64,000 nt of DNA from Rosa chinensis (Eukaryota; Streptophyta; Magnoliopsida; Rosales; Rosaceae). Position 1 is the stretch's first letter. Each line of letters begins with the position of its first letter. Positions 50,641 to 62,665 of the stretch are shown piece by piece. The notes under the pieces are model-generated. The model did not search any database. It saw nothing but the letters and a program-made list of their open reading frames with translations, and was not told the origin of the DNA. A program made the position numbers and the translations under genes. The DNA is taken from contig NC_037089.1 in NCBI RefSeq assembly GCF_002994745.2, positions 14,836,141 through 14,900,140 of the forward strand, read 5' to 3'.

Positions 50641-53600
50641 AATGAAACTCATTATTTATTGGTCTTGTATCTCAGCAAAACTTTTGAAACCTAGGTTACC
50701 ACCTAGTTTCTCGAGTTTCTGTATACGCCGCACGGCGGAGAGGGAGAAGACTGAACTTGCGACCATGAATATCCTGATCTGGAATTGCCAAGGTATAGTG
50801 AATCGAAAGACTCGCCATGCTCTCAAACTTCTCATCCAGAAGCACCAGGCGCACGTTGTTTTTCTTAGTGAAACCCATTGCATCAAAGAACAACACCAAT
50901 CCCTCCTTATGGCTGTGGGGCTACCAAACATTGCTCATTTTGATCGGGTTGGGCAATCTGGTGGTCTGGCTCTTCTATGGGATGATTATGTATCTGTTTT
51001 GGTACGAACGGTGAACTACTTTTTCATCGATGCTGATATGAAAGGGTCGTCTGATGTGCAGTGGCGCTTCACAGGTTTTTATGGACATCCGGAAACGGGT
51101 CAGCACCATTTATCTTGGGATCTCCTTTGTTCTTTGGCAAACGTTCGTCGGAGAAGTGGGTGGTGGCAGGTGATTTTAATGAGATCCTGGGGTTAGGGGA
51201 GAAATCTGGAGGACGGATTCGAAGTCTACAACAAATGAATTCCTTTCGTCAAGCCCTTTTGGACTGCAATCTCGCAGATTTAGGGGCAGCACAGGGACTC
51301 TTTACTTGGAGTGACGCACACACAAAGGAACGTCTTGACAGGGGTGTATCTACACCGACATGGCTGTCAGAGTTTGGATTCTCTAGAGTTATTAATCTGC
51401 ATCCAAGTAGATTAGCCCATGTGCCTTTACTGTTGGAAGTTCGGAAGGATCAACCAGTGCATTTTAGTGGCAGACGAAGGTTCCGGTTTGAAGAGATGTG
51501 GTGCTCTCATGAGTCATTTTCACATGCGGTGGAGGAAGCTTGGGCTATACCACAAGATGGTGGTCCGATGGTGCAGTTATGCCGGAAATTTAAAGACACG
51601 GGGAGCTTTCTTCTAGCCTGGGATCAGACTACTTTCAAGGGACGCAGGGAAGAGTTAGAGGCTGTTCGTAGGCAACTGGATGTGCTTCTTCAGAAACCAT
51701 TTGATTCTATCGATCAGACTGAAAAGCTTCGGTTGTCCCAAAGGCTGAATGAACTGATGACTATGGATGAAACATTCTGGAGACAAAGATCTTGGGCCAT
51801 TTGGCTCAAGGAAGGAGACATAAATTCTAAATTCTTCCACCGGCGAGCCTCGAATCGCAAACAGAAAAATAAAATCAAAGGTTTGTTCGATGAGAATGGG
51901 GTATGGCAGGAAACTCCGAGAGGAATTGAAGCAGTAGTGATGAGGTACTTTCAACAAATCTTTGCCAGGCAAGTACCGGACCTAGAAGCATAGGACCATG
52001 TTCTACAAACTCTGACCCCTAGAGTTACGGATAGTATGAATCAGACCTTGTTGGCACCATATAGTGTTGATGAGGCGAAGCATGCCCTATTTCAGATGCA
52101 TCCATCTAAGGCACCTGGCCCAGACAGTATGTCACCCTTCTTTTTTCAAAAATATTGGGATTTGGTGGGAATGGAAGTTAGTAGAGCAGTTATCTCTTTC
52201 TTGACTACTAAAGAGATGCCTCATGATTTAAATTTCACTCATGTGGTGCTTATCCCAAAGGTGAAGGAAATTCAACATATGTCTCAGTTGCGTCCAATTG
52301 CCCTATGCAATGTCATTTATAAGATAGCTTCAAAAATTTTAGCCAATCGGCTCAAATCTTTCCTCCCGGATATTATCTCCCCACAGCAGAGTGCATTTGT
52401 ACCCGATAGGTTGATTTCAGATAATACTCTGGTTGCATCAGAGCTAGCTCATTATATGCATAAGTTGCGTAGAGGACAGGAAGGCTTTATGGCTCTTAAA
52501 TTGGATATTAACAAGGCCTATGATCGATTGGAATAGGATTTCTTAAAGAAGATCATGATCAAGATGGGGTTTGATGTGCAGTGGGTGGAGCTGATAATGT
52601 TTTGTCTATCTACTGTTAGGTACTATTTTCTGATTAATGGAGTTCCTAAAGGTTTTGTTACACCACATCGTGGATTAAGACAGGGTGACCCAATTTCACT
52701 GTATCTTACTACTTTGTGCCGAAGGCCTTTCTGCTCTTATTTCTCATTCTGTAGCTAATGGACAATGGCAAGGGCTACGTGTGTGTGATGGTGCTCCTTC
52801 TGTTAGTCATCTCTTGTTTGCAGATGATAGTATGCTATACTCTAATGCCTCTCCCCAGAATTGTTCCTTGATTCGCAATATTTTGAACATTTATGAAAGG
52901 GCATCAGGGCAGCAGATCAACATACAGAAAAGTAATGTGGTTTTCAGTGGTAGTGTTCCTCCCCACATGAGACAATCTATGGCAGCTACTCTTGGTGTTC
53001 AGTTGGTAGAGAAACATGAGAAATACTTAGGGGTACCTACGGTTGTGGGACGTTCTAAGCATGACACCTTCGCCTACATCAAAGACAACTTGTCTAAGAA
53101 ACTTACCAGTTGGCGTTCTAAATTGCTGAGTACTGCTGGGCGTGAGATCCTCATAAAGGTAATTGCTCAGGCAATGCCTCTTTACACTATGAATTGTTAT
53201 CTACTTCCTCAAAGTTTAATTCAGGAACTTCATCAATTGTGCGCCCAATTTTGGTGGGGCAATTCTGATGAAAAGAGAGGTATGCATTGGCGTGCTTGGG
53301 ATGAACTCTATAAATCCAAAGCCTGCGAAGGTATGGGCTTTCGACATCTATTTGCGTTCAACCTAGCCATGCTAGCAAAGCAGGGCTGGAGATTGATTCA
53401 AAATCCACTCTCTCTAACTTCTAAACTGTTGAAAGCAATTTATTTCCCTCATTGTAATTTTTGGGAAGTTGAGTTTGGGTCATCTCCCTTATATGCATGG
53501 CGGAGCATAATTCATGGTCGGGATATTCTGCGAGCTGGTATTCGACGGCATATCGGGGATGGCAGGTCCACTAGTATTTGGAATGATCCTTGGTTACTGA

Positions 53601-53967
53601 ATGAGAATTTGCAACCTTTCTATACTCTGAGGTTTCAACTAGTTTCTGACCTCTTATCGTCTCCGGGTACGTGGAACTTTCCTCTTCTTACTAATTTGTT
53701 TCCTCCACATATTGTTCAGAAAATTGTAGCTCTACCTCTTAGTGCTCGGGTTCATAATGATCGTTGGATTTGGACTGGTGACAAGAAAGGTGTCTTCACT
53801 GTTAAATCAGCATATCATGTGGTAAGGAGCAGAGTCTTGGAAGAGCTACCAGGGTCATCCAATCCTAATGCCATGCTTTGGAAGCAACTCTGGAAAGCTT
53901 CGGTCCCTGGCAAAGTTAAGATCTGTGTATGGAGAGCGGCCTCAAATATTCTTCCCACGAGAAGTAG
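50641..53967 (+). mobile_element. L1-type LINE, 5'-truncated and cut by a CACTA element
   Basis: Carries the second open frame of a plant L1-like non-LTR retrotransposon: endonuclease, reverse transcriptase and the start of a zf-RVT domain. No gag-like first frame is seen upstream. Sequence resembling the LINE stops abruptly at 53967, where the CACTA terminus begins. The missing 3' part should lie beyond the right edge of the window. Confidence 0.88.
50765..53967 (+). pseudogene. LINE endonuclease/reverse transcriptase ORF2, disrupted
   Basis: Starts at an ATG encoding MNILIWNCQGIVNRKTRHAL, a typical APE-type endonuclease start, and continues with LSETHC. A frameshift around 51145-51160 precedes WVVAGDFNEI. 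In-frame TAG stops lie at 51991-51993 and 52534-52536 (the latter probably a Trp codon change). A second frameshift is near 52710. Reverse transcriptase landmarks are LRPIALCNVIYKIASKILAN near 52290, [10 protein letters not shown] near 52670 and LLFADDSMLY near 52815 (the catalytic Asp pair). The zf-RVT part (WKASVPGKVKICVWRAASNI) is cut off after a few dozen residues. At least four lesions make this copy inactive. Confidence 0.9.
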
Positions 53968-53984
53968 CACTACTACAATAAGTT

Positions 53985-54765
53985 AATCAGACGACGGGTA
54001 TTTGTAGTTGTGTGATGACCAGCCTCACTGTGGTCTAAACGAGTGTTGTGTGATTGAAAAATCACACAACGGTGATTTCACCGTTGTCCAATATTCATTT
54101 CCTCAACAGATATTTAGTTCTGTTGTGTGAATTCTGCGCAGGCATGTGCCTGGCATGGCATGCGCGGGGATGCCTCGGCATTGACATGGCCATTCAGACA
54201 ACAGAAAATGAAATGTAGTTGTTGTCTGAGATTCATAACACACAACAACTATATTGTTTCTTTGTTGTCTGAGATTCATAACACACAACAGATAGAATTT
54301 TTTCTTTGTTGTCTGAGATAAGTAACAGACAACTTAATGAAATGATATCTGTTGTCTGTTGATTGATTCAGACAACAGGAATAATTTTATTTCTGTTGTG
54401 TGTTATGAATCTCACACAACAGAATTTTGTTATTTTTTGTTGTTGGTTGTTTGTTCACACAACAGCTATATCGTCTTAACTGTGGTGTGAATATTGTAAT
54501 CGAATTGGTTAACATCTAGTAACTGTTGTACGAGAAGCCTTAATTTTGAATCCTTTTACAGTCAGACAACATATTATTCTACATTGTGTTGTATGACTGA
54601 ACCTTGGACAACTGAGATTGCCTTATCGAATTGTGTGAGGAGAACTTAGACAACATATTGTTTTTATCAACCATTGTGTGAGCATTATAAACCAGTTGTG
54701 TGATTATTTTAGGGTCTATTGTATGAGCTTGGTTCTCACAACTTGGTTGTGAAATGTTGTTTGTT
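53985..54765. repeat. CACTA subterminal repeats
   Basis: Dozens of short words built on CACAACA / TGTTGTG in both orientations. A longer unit GTTGTCTGAGATTCATAACA is repeated at about 54220, 54262 and, in variant form, 54309, and inverted near 54400. Such clusters are the known binding region for the TnpA-type protein in En/Spm elements; the binding here is inferred. Confidence 0.8.
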
Positions 54766-55091
54766 CAATCATGACCTAACTAGCTGCAACAATTTTCTAG
54801 AAACAATGCTACATGTATATATTACCACAAAAACAGTACATTACCAAATGAACAATACATATAAAGCCACATTGATCCATATCATTTCTGTAACTATATA
54901 AGTTCAATTTGTCGAGTACAACTAAACATCCAAAGTAGATAATTAAACTACCAAACAAACAAAGAAAGCATTCCTAGTCTAGCTAGACCAATGCATGCAT
55001 GAATCAAAAGCTGATAATTGTTTCATGTGATCGATATCTATCAGCACAAGCAAAAGTTCATCATGCTTTCCAAAAACATATGCGATGGCTT
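54766..55091. other. CACTA 3' region without genes
   Basis: AT-rich sequence between the subterminal repeats and the stop codon of the TnpA-like gene. Probably its 3' untranslated region. Confidence 0.5.
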
Positions 55092-58072
55092 CTACACATA
55101 TCTATTAACCACAAACCTAGCCCACTCATTCCTCATCTCATCAATATCCACTTGGGTATAAATATGGTTGCTTCTCCTCTCCCACTGAAAAAAATTCAAG
55201 TAACTCAAGTCAAAATTACCATAAAAAGCTTGTTGGAACACAAACAGAATAAAGAAGCTTTAATTGTACCTTGTTAACAAATGAAAAGTCCTTATCTTCA
55301 ATGATGTCTCTCATGTATCGCATGATAAAGTAGCCACACTCCTTGCTGCTAGGTTGAGGAGGAACACCCTAAAAGCAGTAAATCCAGAATAGCAAAAAAA
55401 AAGAATCCAAATTAATAATCATGGGAACCTAATCCAAATTTGCTTCCACAATACTTATAAGCAAATTTTAGAATCCAACATAGCGAATTTCTAAACAATC
55501 CAGAATCTAACATAGCGAAAATGTACATACCGACAAATTTTTCCATAGAGGCGAACTTCAGCCTTTCCTGCCCTTGTGTGCATTATACATGGATATTGCA
55601 CTAAAACAGAACACACGCACACACAATCAGGTTTTAAGAAATAGCCATGCTACCCCAACATGCATTATTCAAACTTGTATATTCCTAATCACTTACCTAT
55701 CAACAATGGAAACCCATTCTCCAGTGGGTAATCGCCGCTTCATAGGATCCATAAAATAGACAATTTCTTGTTCGGGATCGACAATAGTCAGCACCCAATG
55801 TTTACTATATAACAATATAATCAGATTTTCATCAACGGCCCATATGTATAACGACAAGCAAAGTATTACATATATAACAATAGCTAATACTAAGTTGCCG
55901 ATACTTACTCTGAGTTATATGGCAGCATGAAAATCTGTCCAGGTTTTGCAGATATCAGCCTCTCCTTTATATGTTGGGATCTTTCCTGGCCTTTCCCACA
56001 CCCAATTGCACCAATCATCGCAGGGTCAATAAAAGCAACCATATCCAACATTTTATACTGACTCAGGACATCATAGAGGTACCTAATTACAAGCATATAC
56101 ACCAATTTGAATCCAGCAACAGATTATTCACATTGATACACCAATCAGATAACTTTTGGTACTTAATAGAAATAGATTCATGAAATTTACCTCTGGTATA
56201 TGACTATGCAGTTACCAGTCAATTCTCTCATGGTTGCAATTCTGCGCACGTCTTGTCCTAGTATAAATGTTTTCCGTGCACGCCCAAACACTTCAGCCTC
56301 AATTTGAATGGTGATAGCCTTCCCATCTTTGAATCCAACCTCACCCCACATGCACAACATCCTCAATGAATTTGGTAATGAAGCTGCCAGTGATTGTAGG
56401 CTAAACTCATCCTCAGAGAGATCGTCTTCTTGTACCACTTTCTTTTTTCTCCTCTTCTCAGGTTTCTACATATACATAATTAATATAAGATTTTCTAATC
56501 TTATATGCTGCAAGCTTAAGCAAATAGAATATCAACAGATCAATGTTTGGATATATATATATATTACAATTATTACGAGAACTTACGTACCTTCATAGGT
56601 GACATTATGACAAGCTCTTTCGGCCATGCTACCCAACTCCTCATGGCCTGCCTAACAGTTCGTATTTCATCACCCACAGGAAATGGAACTAAGGCATTCT
56701 CCTCAATTGCAACAGAGACTGAAACACGCAAATTACTATCCCCTAGCGGATAACCATGACAAACTTGGGAGGGGTCATTGTGTTCCACAACAGTGTCAAG
56801 AGCTACAATATGATCAACTGAACCTAATGCGAACTTGGCCTTAATCTCAGTTCCTTGTACCTGAAACACCCAAAAAAGCTGGAATTTTAAAATCAAACAT
56901 AGATATATACATTGTGTGTGTGCATAGTCCACAATCAATAAAAACTACACTACTTTGCAATAAATATAGACAATTGTTTAAATAACTAACCAACTTCTCT
57001 CCCACTAATTGTCCCTGAACTCCATGATCAGCCACCTGTTTCTTTTCTTGGTCACTCAACTTGCTTAGCTGATCCTCTTTTTTGGAGTTGGAAACAGATT
57101 TTCCATCACACTCCTTCCTCTTTGAAACTTTGTTTTTACATCCCAATACCCTTTCCTCAATTACATCAATAGCTTTACGAATTGATTTTCCATCCACAAG
57201 ATTTAATACTTCGTCTCCCACTTGACCACATCGAGCTTCATCAAATGTTGGACATGCGGTCTGTGAACAACTACCTTGCGCAGATCCATGTGGAATGTGT
57301 TTCTCTAGTGCTGCTGGAGAACTAGCTGCTTTCCCAACCTCCCTTGCATCTATCTTTGCTTCTATCTGTGCTAATTTACGAACCCAAAATTCTCTCTCTT
57401 CTTTTATTGCCTGCTGCTTCGCCTCTTCAATGATCTTATCTCTTTCCTCTTCTAATATTTTTTGTACACTTAACCGAACCGTCTCTTGGAAGCTCTCCCT
57501 TTTACGTTTATGGAAGGGAAAGTAAGATGAGGGATTCACATAGCCTCCCACCCCTCGCACTCTACCACCATGCTCAGGAGTGCCCAAAGCCAAGGTTAAC
57601 ACATCATCACTTCCACTAGTGCTTAGTTCTCCACTAGCAATCTTTTCCTTCAAGTTCCTCTGCTCACATTTACAAAATATTAAATAAGCATAATAGTTAA
57701 CAAAAGGGCAGCTGTACACATTGAACTTCACAAAATTATACTCACAATTTTGTCAGTGCATTGCTTCGTCCCTTCATCCTTGAAGGTTCCCTGCTTGGTT
57801 TGTCGTGCAGCAATCCATAGTGTTGCTCTATCAACTTCCTCCTCATCCATTGTTGTAGACTAGCAAAAATATGAGTTACTAAACTTGTGGTGATAAATTA
57901 ACAGCTAAGTTAACATATTACCTATCCAATTATGTTAACTTACCAGCTCTTCCTCCAATCCAACATATCCCTTACGGGACATTCTGTGGGAATATTTATT
58001 CTTCTCACGCCGCGCTTGTGCAATCCTACGCAATTCCTGAAAAATATATGCACTCAATCCACCATATACCAC

Positions 58073-58106
<34 letters not shown>

Positions 58107-58932
58107 CAACTTAACACAACAATCTTAATGTAAAACTTACAAGAAATTTTGGGTTTGTCCGTTCAGCCACAAATTGGGTCCAATGATCTTTGTTGATGAA
58201 TCTATAATCATCTGGAGGAAACTTTAAGGATTCAGGGTCATCCAAGTAAGGCATAATGTAATGCCTTGTAAGCCGGGACTTGAACTCCCTCCATTTTGAT
58301 GAAGCTGATTCCAGTACAATTTTCCTCTTTTCAGGACCAATCTCAAATGCCCCCTGTGTACACAAACACAGTTTTGACTAAGTGATAGGAAGATAAACAA
58401 AAAGGTCAAATTCACCCATCATTAATAATATATAGGCAGAAACTCAAAGTCAGAACTCGAAAGGTAGATTTCATAGTAATAAGTTCCATTAATAATTTAA
58501 TAGTAGAATAATGTATACATGCACACGTAACCAGATTTTATCTTTCTCCTCAGCCGTGACACATCCAGGTATGCTTTTGCTGGTCCTCCAAGTTGTCCTT
58601 ATGATTGGTATTTTTCTACGAGCTAAGACACCAATATATGATTGCATTTCCTTTGCTACCTTCTCACTTGGAGTCCCTTTTACGTTGAAGAGAACCACTC
58701 TCTTCTGCCTTAAGCTCTTGCGCTTTGAAATACGGGACATTGTCACACAATGCCGCTTAAGTAGCTTCAGACCTCCGGTTTCTTCATCCTTTCTGTGAGA
58801 TGAGCCATTCTTATCAGAAATGGATGCATCAGCTGATGTGGAACGTGACTTTTTTGATGACTTAGTTTTCTTCAGTTTCAGTCCCTTATCTTTTGACTTC
58901 TTCGGTGTTGGGGCAGATTTAGATCGCGCCAT
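55092..58932 (-). CDS. CACTA TnpA-like protein fused to Ulp1/C48 protease-like domain (12 exons, internal TGA)
   Basis: Exons by eye, all GT/AG and in phase: 58932-58525, 58353-58141, 58036-57944, 57859-57746, 57659-56991, 56860-56591, 56465-56191, 56082-55909, 55804-55697, 55600-55531, 55368-55270, 55184-55092. Total 2,586 bases. The N-terminus is Lys/Ser-rich. Next comes a Transposase_24 (Ptta/En/Spm)-like part (SSKWREFKSRLTRHYI, HWTQFVAERTNP, then RNLKEKIASGELSTSG). Exon 5 has a coiled coil, and exon 6 looks like DUF8039 (AWPKELVIMSP at its end). Exons 8-11 hold a Ulp1-like C48 cysteine protease domain: HW (His) and DPMKRR (Asp) in exon 9, PQPSSKECGYFIMRYM (Gln, Cys) in exon 11. An in-frame TGA at 55558-55560 in exon 10 separates the His/Asp part from the Gln/Cys part. 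No other lesion was found. The role of a protease domain in CACTA mobility is not known to me. Confidence 0.8.
55558..55560 (-). other. premature TGA in the TnpA-Ulp1 gene
   Basis: Reading exon 10 in the phase fixed by both neighbours gives HKGRKG, stop, SSPLWKNLS. The residues after the stop look like normal C48-family sequence and the downstream exons keep phase. It is therefore a single nonsense change, not a misplaced splice site, unless an unusual splice skips it. Confidence 0.75.
58077..58105. repeat. (AT)n microsatellite in a TnpA-like intron
   Basis: About 14 AT units in the intron between exons 2 and 3 of the TnpA-like gene. Confidence 0.9.
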
Positions 58933-59205
58933 TATCTACAAAAAATACATGAGACATTAATTAGTAACTTGTACACCAGAATATACACTTTTGTTTCAGT
59001 AATCAATATAAGCACGATATAATGCACACAATAAAAATAGTGATAATATGACAAGCAACAAAAAACTTCCTTCATTTTCAGTAATCACATGAAATATATG
59101 AACCACAATCAGTTTCATTCAACAACAATAACAAAAGTACAATCTTACATAGAAGGCATTGATATGGGATAACAACTTAAACTCATAGAAAATAAACTGC
59201 CTATA
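58933..59205. other. spacer between the two CACTA genes
   Basis: About 270 bases, AT-rich. It must hold the 3' end of the TnpD-like transcript and the leader of the TnpA-like one, unless both come from one spliced transcript as in En/Spm. Confidence 0.5.
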
Positions 59206-62200
59206 TTATCCATCAACAATTATATCCTCCTCCCCTTCCCGCATGTAACCCACTTCTTCCTCGTTCGCTAAGTTACCATGTAACTCAATAGATGGCATCA
59301 TAGTGGTGATAGGATGGTGAGCAATAACAGTGTCCCCAAGCTCATCTTCAACCTCAAAGTCACTGTAATCCCTAGTAGGCATTCTTAGAACTACTGACCA
59401 CATTGGATCTACAGGGTCTTGAACAAAAAATATCTGCTGAACACAGTTTCCCAACACAAAAGTGTCATTTAAATGACCTTTCTTATTCAAATTGACCAAC
59501 GTGAACCCAAGCTCATCTACCTTCACACCTCTACTATTCTCTACCCAATTACACTTAAAGATCGGGATCCTAAACTTTTCATAATCGAGCTCCCAAATTT
59601 CAGTAATCACACCATAGAAACTCATATCATCAATAATTGGCCTTTTATCCCTAGCAGTAGCTACTTGTGGTGTCTTAGCAAGCAAGTAGACACCACTGTT
59701 TTGCGTCGATCTAACATCATCGCGCTTCCTTGTGTTATACTGGACTCCCGCAATTCTGTAACCACTGAACTTCGGTACTTCATTGCTCGGTTTATCTGAA
59801 AGCCACCTGACAATCTCAGGGATGTTAGCATCTGGTTTACTAAGTTGAACAGCAACCTGCGAAAAACTATAAAAATAAGTTTTTTGAATCAACAACTCAA
59901 AATAAGTCACCTGGAATATGATTAGTGCATATTCCCAACATCGTTACTATTGGGACTTACCCTCTCCTTCAACCAATCTGCAAACATCTTGTTTTGCTTG
60001 TCCGTAAGCCACTTTTCATTCTTTTTGTATTTAGGAAATTCCCTCTTCAAATATTCCAAGTGTTCACTACAATTACCAATAAGACAGCAACACAATGAGG
60101 GAAGATTAGTGTTTACTTTACATGAAATATTAACATAAATCACAATATTAGAAAGAGGGATATTACTTACTCAAAATAGCTTCTGAATTCATCCGTGTTT
60201 TGAAGCACGCAGAGATGAGCTTCGTCAAATACTTTGCCATAAACACTAACAATTGTAGCACCTGAGGTAGGCTTGTCTACTGTGCGAGGGCCAGCTGGGA
60301 TCCCAATAGTCTTGTCGTCGACGAACATTTCCGCTAAAAACTCAACCGCCTCCTCAGCAATATAACACTTGGCAATGCAACCTTCTGGCCGATTTCTATT
60401 TCGAACATATCCTTTGCAGATCTTCATGTACCTCTCGAAGGGATACATCCATCGAAAACAAACCGGTCCACATAACTCCACCTCTCTAACTAGGTGAACT
60501 GTTACATGAACCATTATGTCAAAAAAGGATGGGGGGAAGTACTTTTCCAGCTCACACAATGTTTCAACAAGTTCATTTTGGATTTTTGGCAGCCTTGAAC
60601 CATCGATAGTCTTGCTGCAGATTTCGTTAAAAAACAGACACAACCTTATCACAGCAATTCTGACCGGCTTTTCAAGTACACCACGGATGGCAATAGGGAG
60701 GAGTTGTTGCATTAAGGCATGACAATCATGGGATTTAAGTCCACTAAGCCTTAAATCATCCATAGAAACCAGGTTTGATATGTTAGAAGAATATCCTTCA
60801 GGAACCTTCATACCAAAAAAAGACCCACACATGCATCTTTTTTCATTTGTCTTTAAGTTCCAGCTTGCCAATGGCAAGCGCTCCTTCTTGGGACCTTCGA
60901 GATCAGGCTTCAATCCTAATCTAATACCCATTTCGACTAGATCCAACCGAGTTTTCACCCCATCCTTTGTTTTTCCAGGAATATTCAGCAAGGTCCCTAT
61001 AAGACTATCACATACATTTTTCTCTATATGCATCACATCAAGGCAGTGCCTAACAGGGAGAAACTTCCAGTATTCAAGTTCGAAAAATATAGACTTTTTC
61101 TTCCAGCAAGGCCGGGTTTCATCATCCCCACCCTTATAAGGAGGAGGGGGATTTTTTTTCCCAAAAGGCCACTTTGGAACTTCCTGCTCCACTCTTTGCA
61201 ATACTTCTTCACCACTCAAAGGAACAGGAGGGGGAGAATGTTCTGGAAGGTTGTTGAAAGCAGCCTTTTGCCTTCGATAAGGATGGTTTCTTCCTAAAAA
61301 CCTCCTATGCACGATGTAGGCCATTTTCCCTCCATTCACTAGTCTTTTTGGTTTTGTTTTTTCAAGGCAAATAGGGCATGCATTATACCCCTTAACTATA
61401 CTCCCAGAAAGATTACCATAAGCTGGAAAATCGTTGATTGTCCAGAATAATAAACCCCTAAGAGTAAAGTATTCACTTTGTCTTGCGTCGTAGACTCCAC
61501 TAACTCCTTCCCATAACAGTTTTAAGTCATCTATCAAAGGTTCCAAGTAGACATCGATATCATTTCCTGGTTGTTTAGGCCCAGAAATCAATAAAGTCAA
61601 CAACATGTGTTTCCTTTTCATTATGAGCCATGGAGGCAGATTATATGCAACTAGAATAACAGGCCAACAACTGTACTTGCTGCTTAATGAACTGTGAGGA
61701 TTGAACCCATCTGATGACAATGCAAGTCTCAGGTTTCTAGGGTCAGAACCAAAGTCTGGCCATTTATCATCTACTAACTTCCACGAAGCTGCATCGGCCG
61801 GATGACGCATGAAGCCATCGCGTTTTCTGTCAGTAGCATGCCAAGTCAGACTCTTACATATATCCTTTGATTGAAACATTTTTTTGAACCTAGGAATAGG
61901 GGGAAAGTACCAAAGTACCTTTGCAGGTACACCTTCCCTCTCTTTGGAGTTTTTGCCTATTTTCCATCTTGAAATACCACATCTAGGGCACTCAGTTGCA
62001 TCAACATACTCTTTTCTATACAGAATACAATCATTCGGGCAGGCATGAATTTTAGTGTAATCCATTCCTAGAGAACTCAGGGTCTTCTTTGCCTCATAGA
62101 CAGAGGCAGGTATCTCATTGCCTACTGGAAGAAACTCCGCAAAGGCAACCAACCACTCAGAGAAAGCAATATCACTCATACCGTGCTTTGCTTTTAAGTT

Positions 62201-62665
62201 ATAAAGTCTTACTAGAACATTCAACCTTGTGTGACTATCACAATCGGGATATAACAGTTTATTGGCGTCATCGACAAACTGTCTAAACTCATTACACTCA
62301 TCACTTTCCATCTCTGCGTCACTACCCAACCCTGCTTCATATTCAGGTATCTCATTGCCATTCACAGAGTAAGAACTGTGTGAATCTGAACCTACTTCTG
62401 CGTCATCAGTATATTCCTCTATTCCTAAGTCTAATAAGGCCTCCCCATGCTCATTCCATCTATCATAACTAGCATCAATTCCATTCACAAATAGATGGTC
62501 CCTTATTACAGCAGCGGAAAAGTAGTCAACATTTCCACAATTTGTACAAGGACAGGGAATATGGTTAGGGTCTCTAGCATTTTCCAAGGCAAATTTACAG
62601 AACTGTGTCACCCCTAATTTATATTGACGAGATCTCCTATCCGCAACCATCCATGTTCTATCCAT
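59206..62665 (-). CDS. CACTA TnpD-like transposase (3 exons, intact)
   Basis: Exons 62665-60171, 60066-59961 and 59856-59206 are joined by GTAAGT donors and in-phase AG acceptors, giving 1,083 aa. The order of domains is standard for plant CACTA transposases. First is a transposase-associated domain (MDRTWMVADRRSRQYKLGVT, with a CPCTNCGN zinc-type motif). Next is the Transposase_21 (tnp2) core, about residues 200-480, with CPNDCILYRKEY, CPRCGISRWK, RHPADAASWK and CPICLEKTKPKRL. Then DUF4218 (about 560-780: LPIAIRGVLEKPVRIAVIRL, GPVCFRWMYPFERYMK). Last is DUF4216 in exon 3 (YGVITEIWELDYEKFRIPIF). No stop or frameshift was seen, so this gene may still be functional. It lies just upstream of the TnpA-like gene, same strand. 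Confidence 0.93.
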
